A DNA stretch of 64,000 nucleotides from Symbiodinium natans. Lineage: Eukaryota > Sar > Dinophyceae > Suessiales > Symbiodiniaceae. Below are positions 25,101 to 35,329 of this stretch, one piece after another; positions within the stretch are counted from its first letter, which is position 1; every line of letters starts with the position of its first letter. The stretch spans positions 91,001 to 155,000 of the forward strand of contig CAJNDS010002169.1 of NCBI GenBank assembly GCA_905221605.1. Direction: 5' to 3'. The notes under the pieces are model-generated. The model was not told the DNA's origin. It made no database searches and saw only the letters and a list, made by a program, of their open reading frames with translations. Position numbers and translations under genes: made by a program.

Positions 25101-25646
25101 CGCCGGTGTTCGTGCAATGCGTCTGAGCCCTGAGTCAGTCGGATTGAAAGCCTTTACCATGCTGTCAGACAAGGAGGCGGTCGATTGGGAGATGTGGTAA
25201 TTGCGATGGATGGAAAGCTCCACCCTGAGAAATATGAGAAATAATTACATGTACGAAAGATGGCCCACTTCACAATGCTGACTCAAAACCGAGGCGCGTG
25301 TCTACCACGGATGACTTGTTCGGCATGCTGGAGCAGAGAGCTCTGTGCTCAGGGCCAACGTGCATGCCTTTCTGCACAGAAAGTCTGGATGTGCGGAATT
25401 GCATGGAATCCGTCTTGGTGTTTCTTGGATATGCAAAATATGAAGAAGGTGTCACGAAGGTGTCGCGAAGGCATCAGGAAGATACCATGAGAGTATGAAC
25501 GAATGAGGCGTGTCATTGGTGGGTGGACCGCTGCAACTATGCATGCTTCCTAGGCGCCGGGCGACACAGTGAAGCTGACAGTCCAGCGAGCTGGCGCCGA
25601 TGTTGACAGCGAGAAGATGGGGCCTTGGTCAGAAGTGCAAGGATAG
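11508..25646 (+). CDS. HTRA: HtrA/Deg-family serine protease with PDZ domain, ~16 exons
   Basis: ATP-independent trypsin-fold protease of protein quality control (chloroplast, mitochondrion or periplasm in known relatives). Motifs in order: LFERVTPGVVSIA (from 11508); GSGFVWDQKH ending at 11725; VVTNYHVI (exon from 11812, catalytic His 11827-11829); SDVAVLKV (12687-12725, catalytic Asp 12704-12706); SDRLLVG (12897-12944); QNVFAFGNPFG (13022-13054); HSLSRGIISG (13187-13224); GRPIS (13330-13369); GVIQTDASINPG (13434-13469); GNSGGPLL (13532-13569, catalytic Ser 13537-13539); VIGVNTAI (13636-13690); LAIPIDTV (13760-13816); VKRPLLGIVFAPDES (13993-14063). After a 10.9 kb intron the PDZ domain continues: LNGIMVMK (24987-25010), VVPDGPAANAG (25075-25111), GDVVIAMDG (25174-25216), TTDDLFGML (25294-25339), PGDTVKLTVQR (from 25554). 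Stop is TAG at 25644. The arrangement matches plant Deg1-type proteins (one PDZ). N-terminus with any targeting peptide and the exon near 11920-11952 (TFLLKDGS) are unresolved. Confidence 0.87.
13119..13311 (+). repeat. CT/TC microsatellites in protease introns
   Basis: Two (CT)n-rich tracts, about 13119-13163 and 13252-13311, lie in consecutive short introns of the HtrA-like gene (13055-13186 and 13225-13329). Each runs close to the following acceptor and may serve as an extended polypyrimidine tract. Confidence 0.8.
14257..14550. repeat. Diverging telomere-type repeat blocks
   Basis: A block of CCCTAAA/CCCCAAA units (14257-14331) is followed about 105 bases later by a block of TTTAGGG and TTTAGGGG units (14437-14550). 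The two blocks point outward from the spacer. Some units carry an extra G. The spacer has no recognised feature. Confidence 0.85.
14690..14783. repeat. 16-bp inverted motif pair, left edge of repeat block
   Basis: GGGTCTATTTAGAAGC at 14690-14705 and its exact reverse complement GCTTCTAAATAGACCC at 14768-14783 form an inverted pair with a 62-base loop. The second form recurs at 24848-24863 near the right end of the repeat block, followed in both cases by TA. Confidence 0.8.
14806..16180. repeat. AT-rich tandem array with orientation switch near 15.8 kb
   Basis: Runs of TTAAAATTA trinucleotide-like repeats are punctuated by a GC-rich 'spacer' related to CTGCCCTGAGAGGCTCCCGG. The spacer occurs about eleven times in plus orientation (from about 14890 to 15693). 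It then occurs about four times as its reverse complement (about 15888, 15963, 16027, 16125). The array is therefore a large inverted repeat centred near 15.79 kb, with spacer intervals of about 60-115 bases. Frames such as the Ile/Lys-rich one at 15661-15987 come only from the repeat. Confidence 0.85.
16414..23244 (+). repeat. Three tandem copies of a ~2.25-2.29 kb pyrimidine-rich unit
   Basis: The sequence starting TATCCTGC at 16414 recurs at 18668 (offset 2254) and 20954 (offset 2286), and the third copy runs to about 23244. Copies are nearly identical apart from small indels, for example a duplicated 40-base piece near 20745 and an insertion near 22785. Within each unit, blocks of about 300 bases resemble one another, each with TTGCTTACATTC-like text, GGGGAAATTCCCAATTGCAGG and a CTCTCTCTCCTTGTC end, so the unit itself arose from older subrepeats. 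Matching open frames recur in all three copies but are Ser/Phe/Leu-rich in one direction and Lys/Glu/Arg-rich in the other, so I regard them as by-products of the pyrimidine bias. Confidence 0.9.
23800..24570 (-). repeat. Diverged inverted copy of part of the 2.25 kb unit
   Basis: This purine-rich stretch is the reverse complement of segments of the upstream unit. GTGGTGAGAAGGTAGTCGGA at about 23908 matches, inverted, the TCCGACTACCTTCTCACCAC segment at about 17136. Text near 23970-24000 inverts the TCCGAAAAGACTATAAGAGG segment at about 17078. Divergence is clearly higher than among the three direct copies, so it is older or less homogenised. Confidence 0.75.
24848..24863 (+). repeat. Right-hand copy of the 16-bp boundary motif
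   Basis: GCTTCTAAATAGACCC is identical to 14768-14783 and the exact reverse complement of 14690-14705. It lies 123 bases before the acceptor of the giant intron. Confidence 0.8.
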
Positions 25647-25649
25647 GAC

Positions 25650-27780
25650 CTGTTAGGAAAATACCGTAAAGCCCCATGTGATTCGAATCTCTTAGGCCAG
25701 AAGAGCTGGACCTGCCAATCAAGCTCGGGCAGGTCGGAATGTGTCGGAATGGATGTGTAAGTGAAAGCAGTTGAATTGGCTAGCTGTCAGGCTGCCGAGT
25801 GAGCATGTGTCATCTGACAATCTGTTTTCATCCCCTTGCAAACAAAGATGCGCAAGGGACCGATAATGTCAATCGGTTGTGAAGTAGAGAGCCCATGGTG
25901 GTAGAAAAGATCTGCACAGGAAAACACCAACTCGGCGCGAGCCGTTGCATCATTCAGCTCACGCCGTCGAAGCCAGTTGAGATGTCTGTGAGCTCCACGA
26001 ACCGCGAACTCCACGCGACTCAAGGGTTAAGGTCCAAGTGTTTCACAGACCCCACAGACTCCAGACTTTCATATGCAGTTGTGCATGAGAGCTTTCGCAA
26101 TCTGCACTCTCGAGCGGCAAGCATCTAAGTAAGCAGCTTCTACCAGCTTCTAGCCCACGAAGCCCTTCGCAGGATTACATGCTTGTAGGTACTGGCATGC
26201 ATGGCGGCGACGTCCTTCGTCCACACATGCAGCTTTGACGCGTGCCAGTACCAACATGAACCTTCCAGGTTTGCTCAAGATCTCTGTGGGAATGAAAGGT
26301 TGTCACGTAGGTCTTGACCGCAGCACCTGCAGCCAAGGTTGCCGCTGTATGTGGCCGTTTGGAGGTCGCTGGGCTGGCAAAGCACTCCCAGCTCCCGATT
26401 TGTCAAGCAGAGGATGGGCCAAGCATCAACAAACACGCTATCCTTGGTGTCCAGCCGAGAAGGAACATCAATAATTGTGACTTATCTGCTAACGCGAGGC
26501 CGCCTCGGCGAGGGTACCGAGGCGATTGCGTAGGGGGGGGAGTGGGGGCGGGGAGTAGGGGGGGGGGGAGTAGGGGGGTAGTGCAAAATCTTCCAGTCCC
26601 GGGACGTCGTCCGCGGCTGGTCGGCTAGGGGGCGGGTTGAAAGTTTTTAGCCTAGCAAGCGGGGCATTGTTTAGAGGTTAAACAAACCGGTAGGGGCTAA
26701 GCGGCTAAGACCCTTGCACCGGGCTCTGTTGGCAAGCTGTCAATGAAGGCTAAAGTATAGAAGACACGACGTCTGCTGCCAGGAACATGCCTCCGGCACA
26801 AAGAAAACGATGCAAACGAATTGCACTAAAAGGCTAAATGCTCGCGAGAACGTCATCCGAAATCGGCTTTGTTTCACGGCTACGCAGATGAGCATCCCAG
26901 GCTTGAAGTTGGGGTATGGTCTTAAAGATTGCAGTTCCTGCGTGGGATTGGGCCAGCTCGACGTAGGAAGGGCCACCGGGCCAATCTTCGGAACGCAGAT
27001 GAACTCATTGAGGCCCAAGCACAGAGTGGTGAAGGAGGCATCGAAACCCTTCGGATTTGACCAATCCATCGAACAAAACATCTGAGGTGGAAAAGCTGGG
27101 ACAGCACAGAATCCCCCTCCTTCACGTTCGAAACAAAACCCTCTTCCAGCGACTCAAGAAGAATCGAGTCCTGTGTGGTTCGTGTTAAAAAACTGCTTGC
27201 AACTGTGTCCTCTTCGCTGCAATTTGCATTGCAGGGCCTTTCCTTTGGGGGCTTTTGAAGTTTGCAGAGAATCGCAGCTTGTTGAACTGGTGAACTTCCA
27301 AGGGAGTCGTGCTTTGGCTTACTTTGCCGACCCCAAGAAGAACGAAGATTGCGATGACGAGGAGCTCATGACGGCTCCCATGCTACTGCTTGGACACAGA
27401 TAGACAGTTCGAAGACCCTAGGAAGCCCATCATTTGCTGGGAAATGTCATTGATAGCGACGATGAGCAAGCACAGGCACGATACACAGCTGGGCTCACCC
27501 TTGCACAGCTGTAGCGACTGGGCAACGGCTTGGCAGTGCTTTTGGCGGCCCTGAGGCGGATGCCTTGAGTCCCGACCAGATCAGAAGGCAGAGCCGCCAA
27601 GTTGCCTTGAGTTCTTGGCATCTCCTGCCCCTATTAGTGCATTATGTGCCAATTATGTGCATTCTGCAAGCAAGCGTTGCAGATTCTTGGATGCTTCCAA
27701 ATCAAACCGAGCGAGCTCGTCTACGAGCTGGCATCGCCGCCTGGCGAACATATTAGACACAGATTGTCCTAAGAAACTTT
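25650..27780. other. Intergenic/unassigned; G-rich tract and weak exon-like segments
   Basis: No motif could be assigned. A G-rich tract (GGGGGG...AGTAGGGG) lies at about 26530-26580. Two plus-strand segments look somewhat protein-like: about 26850-27082 (ending FDQSIEQNI) and about 27260-27402 (acidic, with DPKKNEDCDDEE). The first overlaps an equally open minus-strand frame, so its direction is uncertain. These may be exons of the unassigned gene that continues at 27.79 kb. Confidence 0.3.
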
Positions 27781-27790
27781 TTTTTTACAG

Positions 27791-28890
27791 CTGCTCATGG
27801 CTGGGTTCAACTCTCTTGTGAGCATGAGTGGCCTTTATCCTGCGAACAAGGCGATTCGAGAGCAGTGCGAGGACATCAACCGCTTCAAAGCGGCATGGCC
27901 AGCTGCTACAATCATGGCAATGAAGACATGGTACGCCTAAGCCCCCCTTAGCCAGTCTCGACATGGTAGCTAGGAAAACAGTCAGCCAGCGCTCCGACGT
28001 CCAGTTGCCACTACGAACATGACCTGTTTGTCCTTCTTCTAGGAGCTGGTGACCAAACTGGTCTCATGAGCAGGCCTCAAACGCTTGATGCACTTGCAAG
28101 CGCTTCAATTCGTAGCATTTAAACGCTGTGCGTCGCCCGCCTCGGCCTGGTGCACAGAGGCACTTCGGGCTTAGGGGGTCCACAAGTCAACTCAGGGGCT
28201 TGACCGAGGCATACGCTGTCAACCAAAACACATCATGCCCAAAGGTTCGCACTCGGAGGAGAGGGGCGGGGGTGCAACTTGCAGGCATCACTCGGGAGGG
28301 AACTTCGAAGGAGGGGAGGCAGGGGGGTCCCATTGGATCCCTCTAATGCCTCACCGAGGCCGAGGCGAAAAATTCTAGAACAAGCTTCTGGAGGCCCCTC
28401 GCTGCACGTTCGGGCAATGACAGGTCGAGCGCCGGTGCCAAACCGACCACAAGGAGGGAGTTGGAGAGCCTGCCCTTTTCCCTCGAGAATGCGATCTCAT
28501 CGCCTTGGCCAGCAAGTTGGTGAGAGATTCTGGAGGAGTGCTTCGACCTCTGCCGCCGGTGAGTATGACGAGCTCTTTGACGAGGCCTGGTGGGGCTATG
28601 AAAGAATCCACAGAAGCGCATCGCACACGAACCAGGAACTCGAGGATGAGCCAGAGAATGTTGTCGGTGTGCCTTAGCTGCCTCACAGTGTCACAGTGAG
28701 CCTTGCAGCCTTACAGGCTTACTGCCGCTACCTGATCCAAGCCCCGAATCCAGATGTCCGCTGCAAGGCGAAGTTTCGCTATCTCGCCAAGGGCTCCGTG
28801 GATGACGACAGTCGGGAGCTCGCAGATATTCGCAGATGCTGCGTGGCCCTGATGCTGTCACAGAGTTCTTTGCTGACCTCCAGGCTTTAG
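27791..28890 (+). CDS. Exons of an unrecognised protein
   Basis: Two segments have the form of exons. At 27791-27930, after a strong TTTTTTTTTACAG acceptor, the frame reads MAGFNSLVSMSGLYPANKAI and on to MAMKTW, before a GTACGC donor. At 28717-28890, after TTACAG, the frame starts AYCRYLIQAPNPDVRCKAK and ends LTSRL with TAG. Composition is mixed with hydrophobic, charged and aromatic residues, unlike the repeats around it. Whether both belong to one gene, and what lies between (about 28300-28680 is open in several frames), I cannot say. No family was recognised. They sit upstream of the GTPase gene on the same strand. Confidence 0.35.
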
Positions 28891-29502
28891 CCCGGTAGAA
28901 ACAGACGGAAGAGGCTTGGGCTTTGGTGGCGCCAAGTGTGGGCCCCAAAGCGCGAGCACACCCGCACCCCGTACAGTCCTGCAACACCTTGCACTCTCCT
29001 GAGAAGCTCAGGCCTCGGGCTGCTGGAGTGCGAAATGGTGCAGTGCGGGCCTTTGCGCGAAACTTCATGTCATGTCGGTTGGTTGTGGAAGTCGAGATAA
29101 GTCGAGCACAGGCACAGCAGGCATCCATGACATCGGCTCCGCTGAACGGCAAGAGCACGAAGCTTGGAGCTAGTGGAGAAGCAGCTTCATGTGTGATCAC
29201 TAAGACTGCGAAGAAGGCTGTATGACATATGAAGAAGATGACGACGAAGATGAAGATGAGGCCATTCGATCTGCCCCGAGGTTACCTGGTTCAGGGCACG
29301 AATCTGCTACCCGGTGCTTGCACAAAGGATGCTTCTTTATATCCGCAGCCGCTTTAAGTCCCGTCTGCGCAGTCGGGGATAGTGGCACCGCTGACCTGGT
29401 GGGGCCGTGCGGCTGCAGCAATTGATGGCGACCTCTGAACGACATGATGCTGGCTTAGGTGTCTCGGACCCGCGAGACACATGTAAGAGATTGTGAGGAA
29501 AA

Positions 29503-32500
29503 ATGGCTGCGACATTCGACCTGGGTTTTTCTGTGGAGCTGAGGAAGCGACTGGGAAACACTTGGGCCAGTGCTGCCCAACGACAAGGTTCGCGGATCTC
29601 GCACTTCTGACTTCGTCAGATTCACACAGCTTCAGAGTGACCTCAAGGTGCGCTTCTCAGTTGACATGTCATGACTTGTCCAGGTCGGGTCATGCAAAGC
29701 ATCCAACTGCAAGGCATTGGCAGATTGACAGGCACGGACATCACAAGAACGTGGCTGAGGCGAGCTGCGGCTCCATCCTGGAGTTTACCCGCCGGGACTT
29801 CCGTTCCCTCGCAATCCTGGCGCCGGAGTTCACAGATGTCTGCGCTCAGCTGGATCAGGGTTCCGAGGCCAAGCTCTGTGATTTGGCGAGCCACGTGCGG
29901 AACATGGAGTCCTTAGTCCAGCGTATGCAAGTCAAGGAGAAGCTAAGAATAGTGTTCATCGGCCCCCTGAAAGCTGGTAAGAGTACCCTCGTCAACATGC
30001 TTCTTTCAACGTCGCTGGACGACTACGAGATGCTGCTTCCTGTGGACAACAAGGTGGGCAACCAACGGCCCTACATAGGCTTAGGCAGCTTGGAACTATA
30101 CAAGGTTTTTAAGTTCGAGGATCCGAGGACAGCAAGGGTTTAAGTCGCCACCTTGAAGCCCTGACGAGGCAGCAACTAACTGTATTTGGAAGGTGGAGTC
30201 GTGTTCTGGTGACAAGGCCTGCGTTCTTCTCAACCAAGAACTCCAACATGAGTGGAGCTTGGAGGGTGTGGAGGCCCGGGACATCCGTGCCGACATTGCC
30301 AACTTCCTGGAACGCCGATTCTCCAGAGATGCGAACCCACTAAACCGAGGGGAGATCTCTGTGCTGCTACCCTTGCAGTTGCTTAACCCCTTTGGCTGCC
30401 ACTACAGCTTGGTCGACACCCCGGGGTTTACAGAAAGCTCTGAGTATCGTGACTTGGTGTCGAGTTTTCTACAGGATCATTCCCACATTGCCTGCATGGT
30501 TTGCCCACTTACAGAAGGGACTGCGCTGCCGGAGGAGACTCAAAGCATGCTCAGACTGAATTCCTACAGCAAGACTTTCTGGGTGCTCACACGCTTTGAC
30601 ATGGCGCTCTTGTTAAAGACAGGCAAGCAGCGCTCGAGCAAGATGTCAAACCGTCAAGTCGCTGACAGCCTTGTGGCCAAGTTTCAGAAGGACATCAACG
30701 GCATGGGAAATGCCGCTCGAGTCTTCCGGCACGCAGCCGGCCTTATGCTGGACCCGGAGGATGGTATCAACAAGCTTCTGCAAGAACACTTGCCTTTGGA
30801 GGAAGCAAAGACGTGGATCAGGGACATTCAGGCGCACGTGAAAGAATGTTTCATGGCAATGCAGCAGGAGCAAACGGTGCTCAGCTCCCAGGCACAGCAA
30901 GCCATGGTGCGGACAGCCGAACTGATGGACGTGTATACAGACAAGGTGAAGTCATCCCAAGGCACTGTCGCACTGAGTGACTTCTATTCTCGTGAGATGG
31001 AAACTGCGGCCGAAGATGCTGCAGCCTGCCTCGAGCGTGAAATCAAACAGGAAGTGGATACTCTGCGGGCAACACGGCTGAGCGAGCTCTGTGCCTCAGC
31101 AAGTGAAGAAGTCCTTAGGGAAGGCGGGAGGACCGGCAAAGTGACGTGGGTTCGCCACACCTACATCGAACGGGTCCTAGCTTTGCTGGCGCCCAAGATC
31201 GAGCATGAGCTCGAGACACGGCTCGGTGATGCAATGCAACGAGCACACGAAAAGACCCTGGAAGTTGCCCTAAGGCTCTTGCGTGAGGCTGGGCTAGATG
31301 GCCTTGCCGGTTCCGACATCGGCAGTCAAAGCGAGATCATCCGACCGGAAACGAGTCATCTTCGTGGCCGTTACCCTGTGGAGTCTGTGACCATGTTAAC
31401 TGGAGCCACCTTCTTGGTCGGCCGTGCTGCGGCTACCGAAGCTGGGGCAGCTGTTTTAGGTTCCTTGGGTGTGAGCTTCACTTCCCTGCAGCTGGTGGGC
31501 CTTGTGGGCTCTGCCATTGGGGCCATTGCTGTTCTCGGTCTCACAACGAAATATGCCCTTGAAGCACATCCCTTCTGGTCGTACGAGGCGGCTCAGGCTG
31601 AACTGATCGAGGACATCAGGAGAACGAACCACTGGAGCATCCTAACGCAGGCATGCATTGCCCGCTCGAGATCACAGCTCTTGTCGAATGCTGCAAGATT
31701 CCGCTTCAGATTTAGTGAGCTGCTGCTAACACAGGGAGCTTCACGAGAAGCACTGCACACATTGTTTCCAGACTTGCCTCTGTTGGAAATGATCCGCGCA
31801 AAGCTTGCGGAATGCTGCCACCACGTGCAGAAGTTCTCTGAAGCGGAAAGTTTGGCTTCCCGAGCAGGTCAGGATGTTCTGTCCTGTTGTAGCTGTCACG
31901 TGCAACGAGCCTGGCCCGCAATCATTAGTCGAACCAACGTTTATGTCGGTGAGAACTCCCGAACAGATGCCGTTGACGGTTCTCTGCTGGCCCGCTTGCT
32001 GTGCTTCCGGACAGAAGCACTTGTCAAGACGAATGGCTTTCAGGAGGCAAGCCACACAATCGCCATCTTCAGGAAGACATTTCCATCCTTGCTCCTCCCT
32101 GTGATCTATGGATCTGCAGTGGATGTTCTCTTGGCATATTACGCAGCTGCACAGAAGGAGCAAGCATGTTGTAGTCGCTCATAGTCTTTGTTGTTTTGGT
32201 GAACCTCACAGTGAGAGAGACGGTGTTCAGCTCAGGAGGAGGAGGCGGAGCGCCAGTCCCAGATTGAAGCCGATGTGCGCTACTGCACGATGGAGCTCGA
32301 AGCGCTACGGGATCACGAAGAGGTACCGTACTTGGTGAAGATCTGGTACCTGGCTGTGGTCTCCTCGTTCCCAAGCTCTCCCAGCACCGGTGGACAGGTG
32401 AAGGCGGCCAAGGCAGAAGTCAAGCTGCTGCTGGAAGCCATCAGCTCCTGGTTGCAGGAAGAGATGAAGAGCCCACCATCCTTTGCCAGCGTTGTAAAGC

Positions 32501-33224
32501 AGAAGGTCACCCTCGTCAAGGAGCTATCGAGCACGTGGACGAACTCGGAGTCCGATTCCAAGTTACAGGAGATGGAGATAAAAAAGGTTTTCCTGGACCT
32601 GTGCGATCATTTCATCGACGGCTTGGTCGACTCGGTTCACGCCTTGCTTGAGGCGAGGGCAGGTCTTCTCAGGAAATGGAGATCCGCTTGCAAAGAATTG
32701 GAGAGAGTGAGTTAGAGAGAGGAAGAAAGAAGAGAGCGGTCCAACATCAGGTATAATCACGGAGGAGGGCGGGATAGGGTCCAGAGGCGGGACACATCAA
32801 AAGACCTCCACTCCTCCACGCGCAAGGAAAACATCGGGTTTGGAATCTTCATAAATTTTTCCGGCTTTAGAAGTTGGACTTTGTGAATTTCGTGAATTTC
32901 GTGAATTTCAGGATGGGGCGCAGTTCGCCGCGTTGTTGTGTTTACACTTTGCCGACTCGTGTCTTCAATGTTCCTTTCCCCCTGGCGGAGGCGCTGCCTC
33001 CAGAGCACCTTGACATGAGCCGGCTGGCCAACATAGTTCTGAAGCATGTGCTGGCCACTGTAAGAGCCTGCCTCGAAAGCCAGCCAGAGCCCTTTCCCAA
33101 AGACGCTTACAAGAATTTCATGTCCCGCCTCTGCCCCGTGGATGGAAGCACCGTTGCCGAGCTTTCGGATGAATGGGTCCGGCAGATCGGAGCAGCAATT
33201 ATGGAAGTTCCGCTGCGAGAGTGA
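29503..33224 (+). CDS. Dynamin-superfamily-like membrane GTPase, six exons
   Basis: Proposed exons 29503-29591, 29620-29647, 29724-30104, 30193-32163, 32236-32706 and 32991-33224 join in phase to about 1057 residues (start MAATFDLGFS, end VPLRE). The GTPase motifs are plain: P-loop GPLKAGKST (about 29965), DTPGF (about 30415) and TRFD for base recognition (about 30590). Downstream is a long helical region. A hydrophobic stretch follows at about 31385-31555 (MLTGATFLVG...LGSLGVSFTSLQLVGLVGSAIGAIAVLGL), probably two membrane-embedded helices. A helical C-terminal part runs from 32236. GTPase, helical stalk and membrane hairpin suggest the mitofusin/FZL/bacterial dynamin-like group that remodels membranes, but the exact subfamily and organelle are not determined. 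The ATG at 29503 is the first Met of the frame; the first two exons are least certain. An NB-type ATPase is excluded by DTPG and TRFD. Confidence 0.8.
32875..32911 (+). repeat. Short GTGAATTTC tandem repeat in a GTPase intron
   Basis: Three to four copies of GTGAATTTC lie in the last intron of the GTPase gene, 80 bases before the acceptor at 32990. The same motif in variant form (TTTGTGAATTTC) starts the run. Confidence 0.7.
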
Positions 33225-33619
33225 GCAATGGACCGCAGTCTGTGTACAGTGCTCTTCATACAACGGCGACATGCGAGTACATCCTGAAGGGGCCACAACA
33301 AGAGAGCGCCGTTTCGAGACTTCGTGTGTGTGCCGCGTGTGAGTTTTTCGCGAGAACATGGAGCTGCACACAGGTTGCGGGGCCAATGGTCTTGCCATCA
33401 TCGCCTCCAGCCCTTCTGCCGGAGCTTGGCAGTCCCTTTGACTGCACGGAGTTTGGTCCGTGTTGAAGAAGTGATGAAGCTGTACTTCGCATGAGCTGTG
33501 CTGTGCAAGGTACTGGGCATGGAGCATATGGAGCATGCGGCCCAGGAAGCAGACTCTGCCTGGAGTCAGTCAGCGTTTGTAAGTGTGTTGGTAAGTCTGT
33601 GTGTGTCACTCTCTGTGTG

Positions 33620-33655
<36 letters not shown>

Positions 33656-33665
33656 TGTGTTTGTT

Positions 33666-33715
<50 letters not shown>

Positions 33716-35320
33716 GGTGGGTGGGTGGGTGGGTGGGTGGGTGGGTGTGTATGTGTGTGCTGAGGCACGACCCTCCTTCGGATCTGTTGGAGTGCCTGCG
33801 GCCAGTGCGCTCCGCGCTCGGTCTCAACTGCTGCAGTGCTTCTCCTTCTCAGCCCAGTGAGACCAGGCTGGGTGATGGGCGACCGTTGATGGTGTTGGCC
33901 TTCGTTTTGACAGCGCAGCGTCCATTCACAAGTCTTTTTCCATTCTTTGTCCATTGTAGTTGATATGTGTGGCGAATTGTGGCGAGGGCGGATCCGGTCG
34001 CTGGCGTCAAGTGCAATGTTCAGCAACACGGACCATCTGAAAGATCTGAGGCATCTGTCACAGTGCCCTCGTCGAAGGAGGCATCGCTCTGTTCCCTTCG
34101 TGGATGGGTAGTCTTTTTGAAGCATGCCCGTGATTTGCTGAAGATTTGGTTCGAGAGGCTTTTGAAGTCTACATAGTTTCAGGCCATACAGTCCGTATTG
34201 AGACCTCAATCTTACTTCCCCCCGATTTTCTGGAGGGGCAGCTGCTGCCATCCTAGTTGTTTCAACAGTCACAACTTACAACACAAAGACGGTTGCTTGT
34301 TTTACGGAGCCCAGGGACGTTGTGAGTCCCCTCTGGATGCAATCTTTGACCTACTCCCGTTTTTCTTAGTGAGGCCAAGAGTGTCACCGTTCCCCACAGG
34401 TTCCAGGCCCTGCCTTGCTTGCGCCGGTATCCTGGGACTCGGCCAACAGCATGGTCTTAGAAGGTGACGGTGAAGGCCCCGAGGATCTCCCGTCTTCACC
34501 AGGAGCAGTTTTCAGGGGTGGACATGGGATACTCGCAGGCAGCTTCATCAAGGAGGCCGGGAACTCGGCACAGGACTGTATGGATGCAGTTGCCATCAGT
34601 TGCCCATGCAGCACGGCCTCTGAGGTCCCAGAAGCGACTGCTGTCGCCGGGCAGGGCGCCCAATTCTAGATGCATGCTCAGCCGGGATGGCGCTTTCCGC
34701 AGCTCATGTTTCTGGATCGCCGAGCTTGAAGGCCTCAGTCAGGATCATGCCTAAACCTACCCCCAAAGCCATGGGAGAAAGTAGATAGTGTCTGCACCGG
34801 GTGCTGGACCCGAGCCCGCTTCACGCATTTCACGCAAGGAGCCGTGAACTCACACTTTCGTGTTTTTCACCGCCTGGCCTCGGTAGAAGCTACGAGTCCG
34901 GTGGCTGGACAGTGCCCTGTTGATGAGTTTAAGCATTTGATTCTGATCTTGGCTGTGCCAAGGTGACGAGGCGAGTTGCAGAGACTCGGAGTGATGGCAG
35001 CTTCTGCTCGATAATGCACATGAAAGCCTTTCCTGCCAAAGTGTATTGGACAAGACTGACGATCTTAAGATTAGAAAAGGCAACGAAGCCCACTGGCCAG
35101 CAGTTTTTCCATGACCACCTACTAATCCCTACTATCTGTTCTAGAGACCTGTGTTGCTCGGATGGCAGCCAGAGCTGCTCAAATCGTCTGTCATGGCTTA
35201 GAAGCCTTGCGATGCAAGTCTGTACTTGCATGACAGGAGGCAAACAGGCTCTTCCGAAATATTTCGCAGAACCTTCAAGGCTTCGCCCAAGCGACAAGTA
35301 CCGGGTACCGGCAAGTCGGC
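33225..35320. other. Intergenic, with GT/GGGT microsatellite
   Basis: No assigned gene. A (GT)n tract interrupted by TTTGT units at about 33595-33706 passes into (GGGT)n at about 33707-33748. A plus-strand frame at 34415-34669 (from MLAPVSWDSANSM) and another at about 34963-35260 have mixed composition and could be upstream exons of the leucine-rich-repeat gene, but no motif supports them. Confidence 0.45.
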
Positions 35321-35329
35321 CAGTGGCCA

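Noticed and set aside
33256-34272. 338-codon minus-strand open frame
   Set aside because: Its middle is His/Thr/Pro repeats from the GT/GGGT microsatellite and the rest has no motif, so it is a composition by-product.
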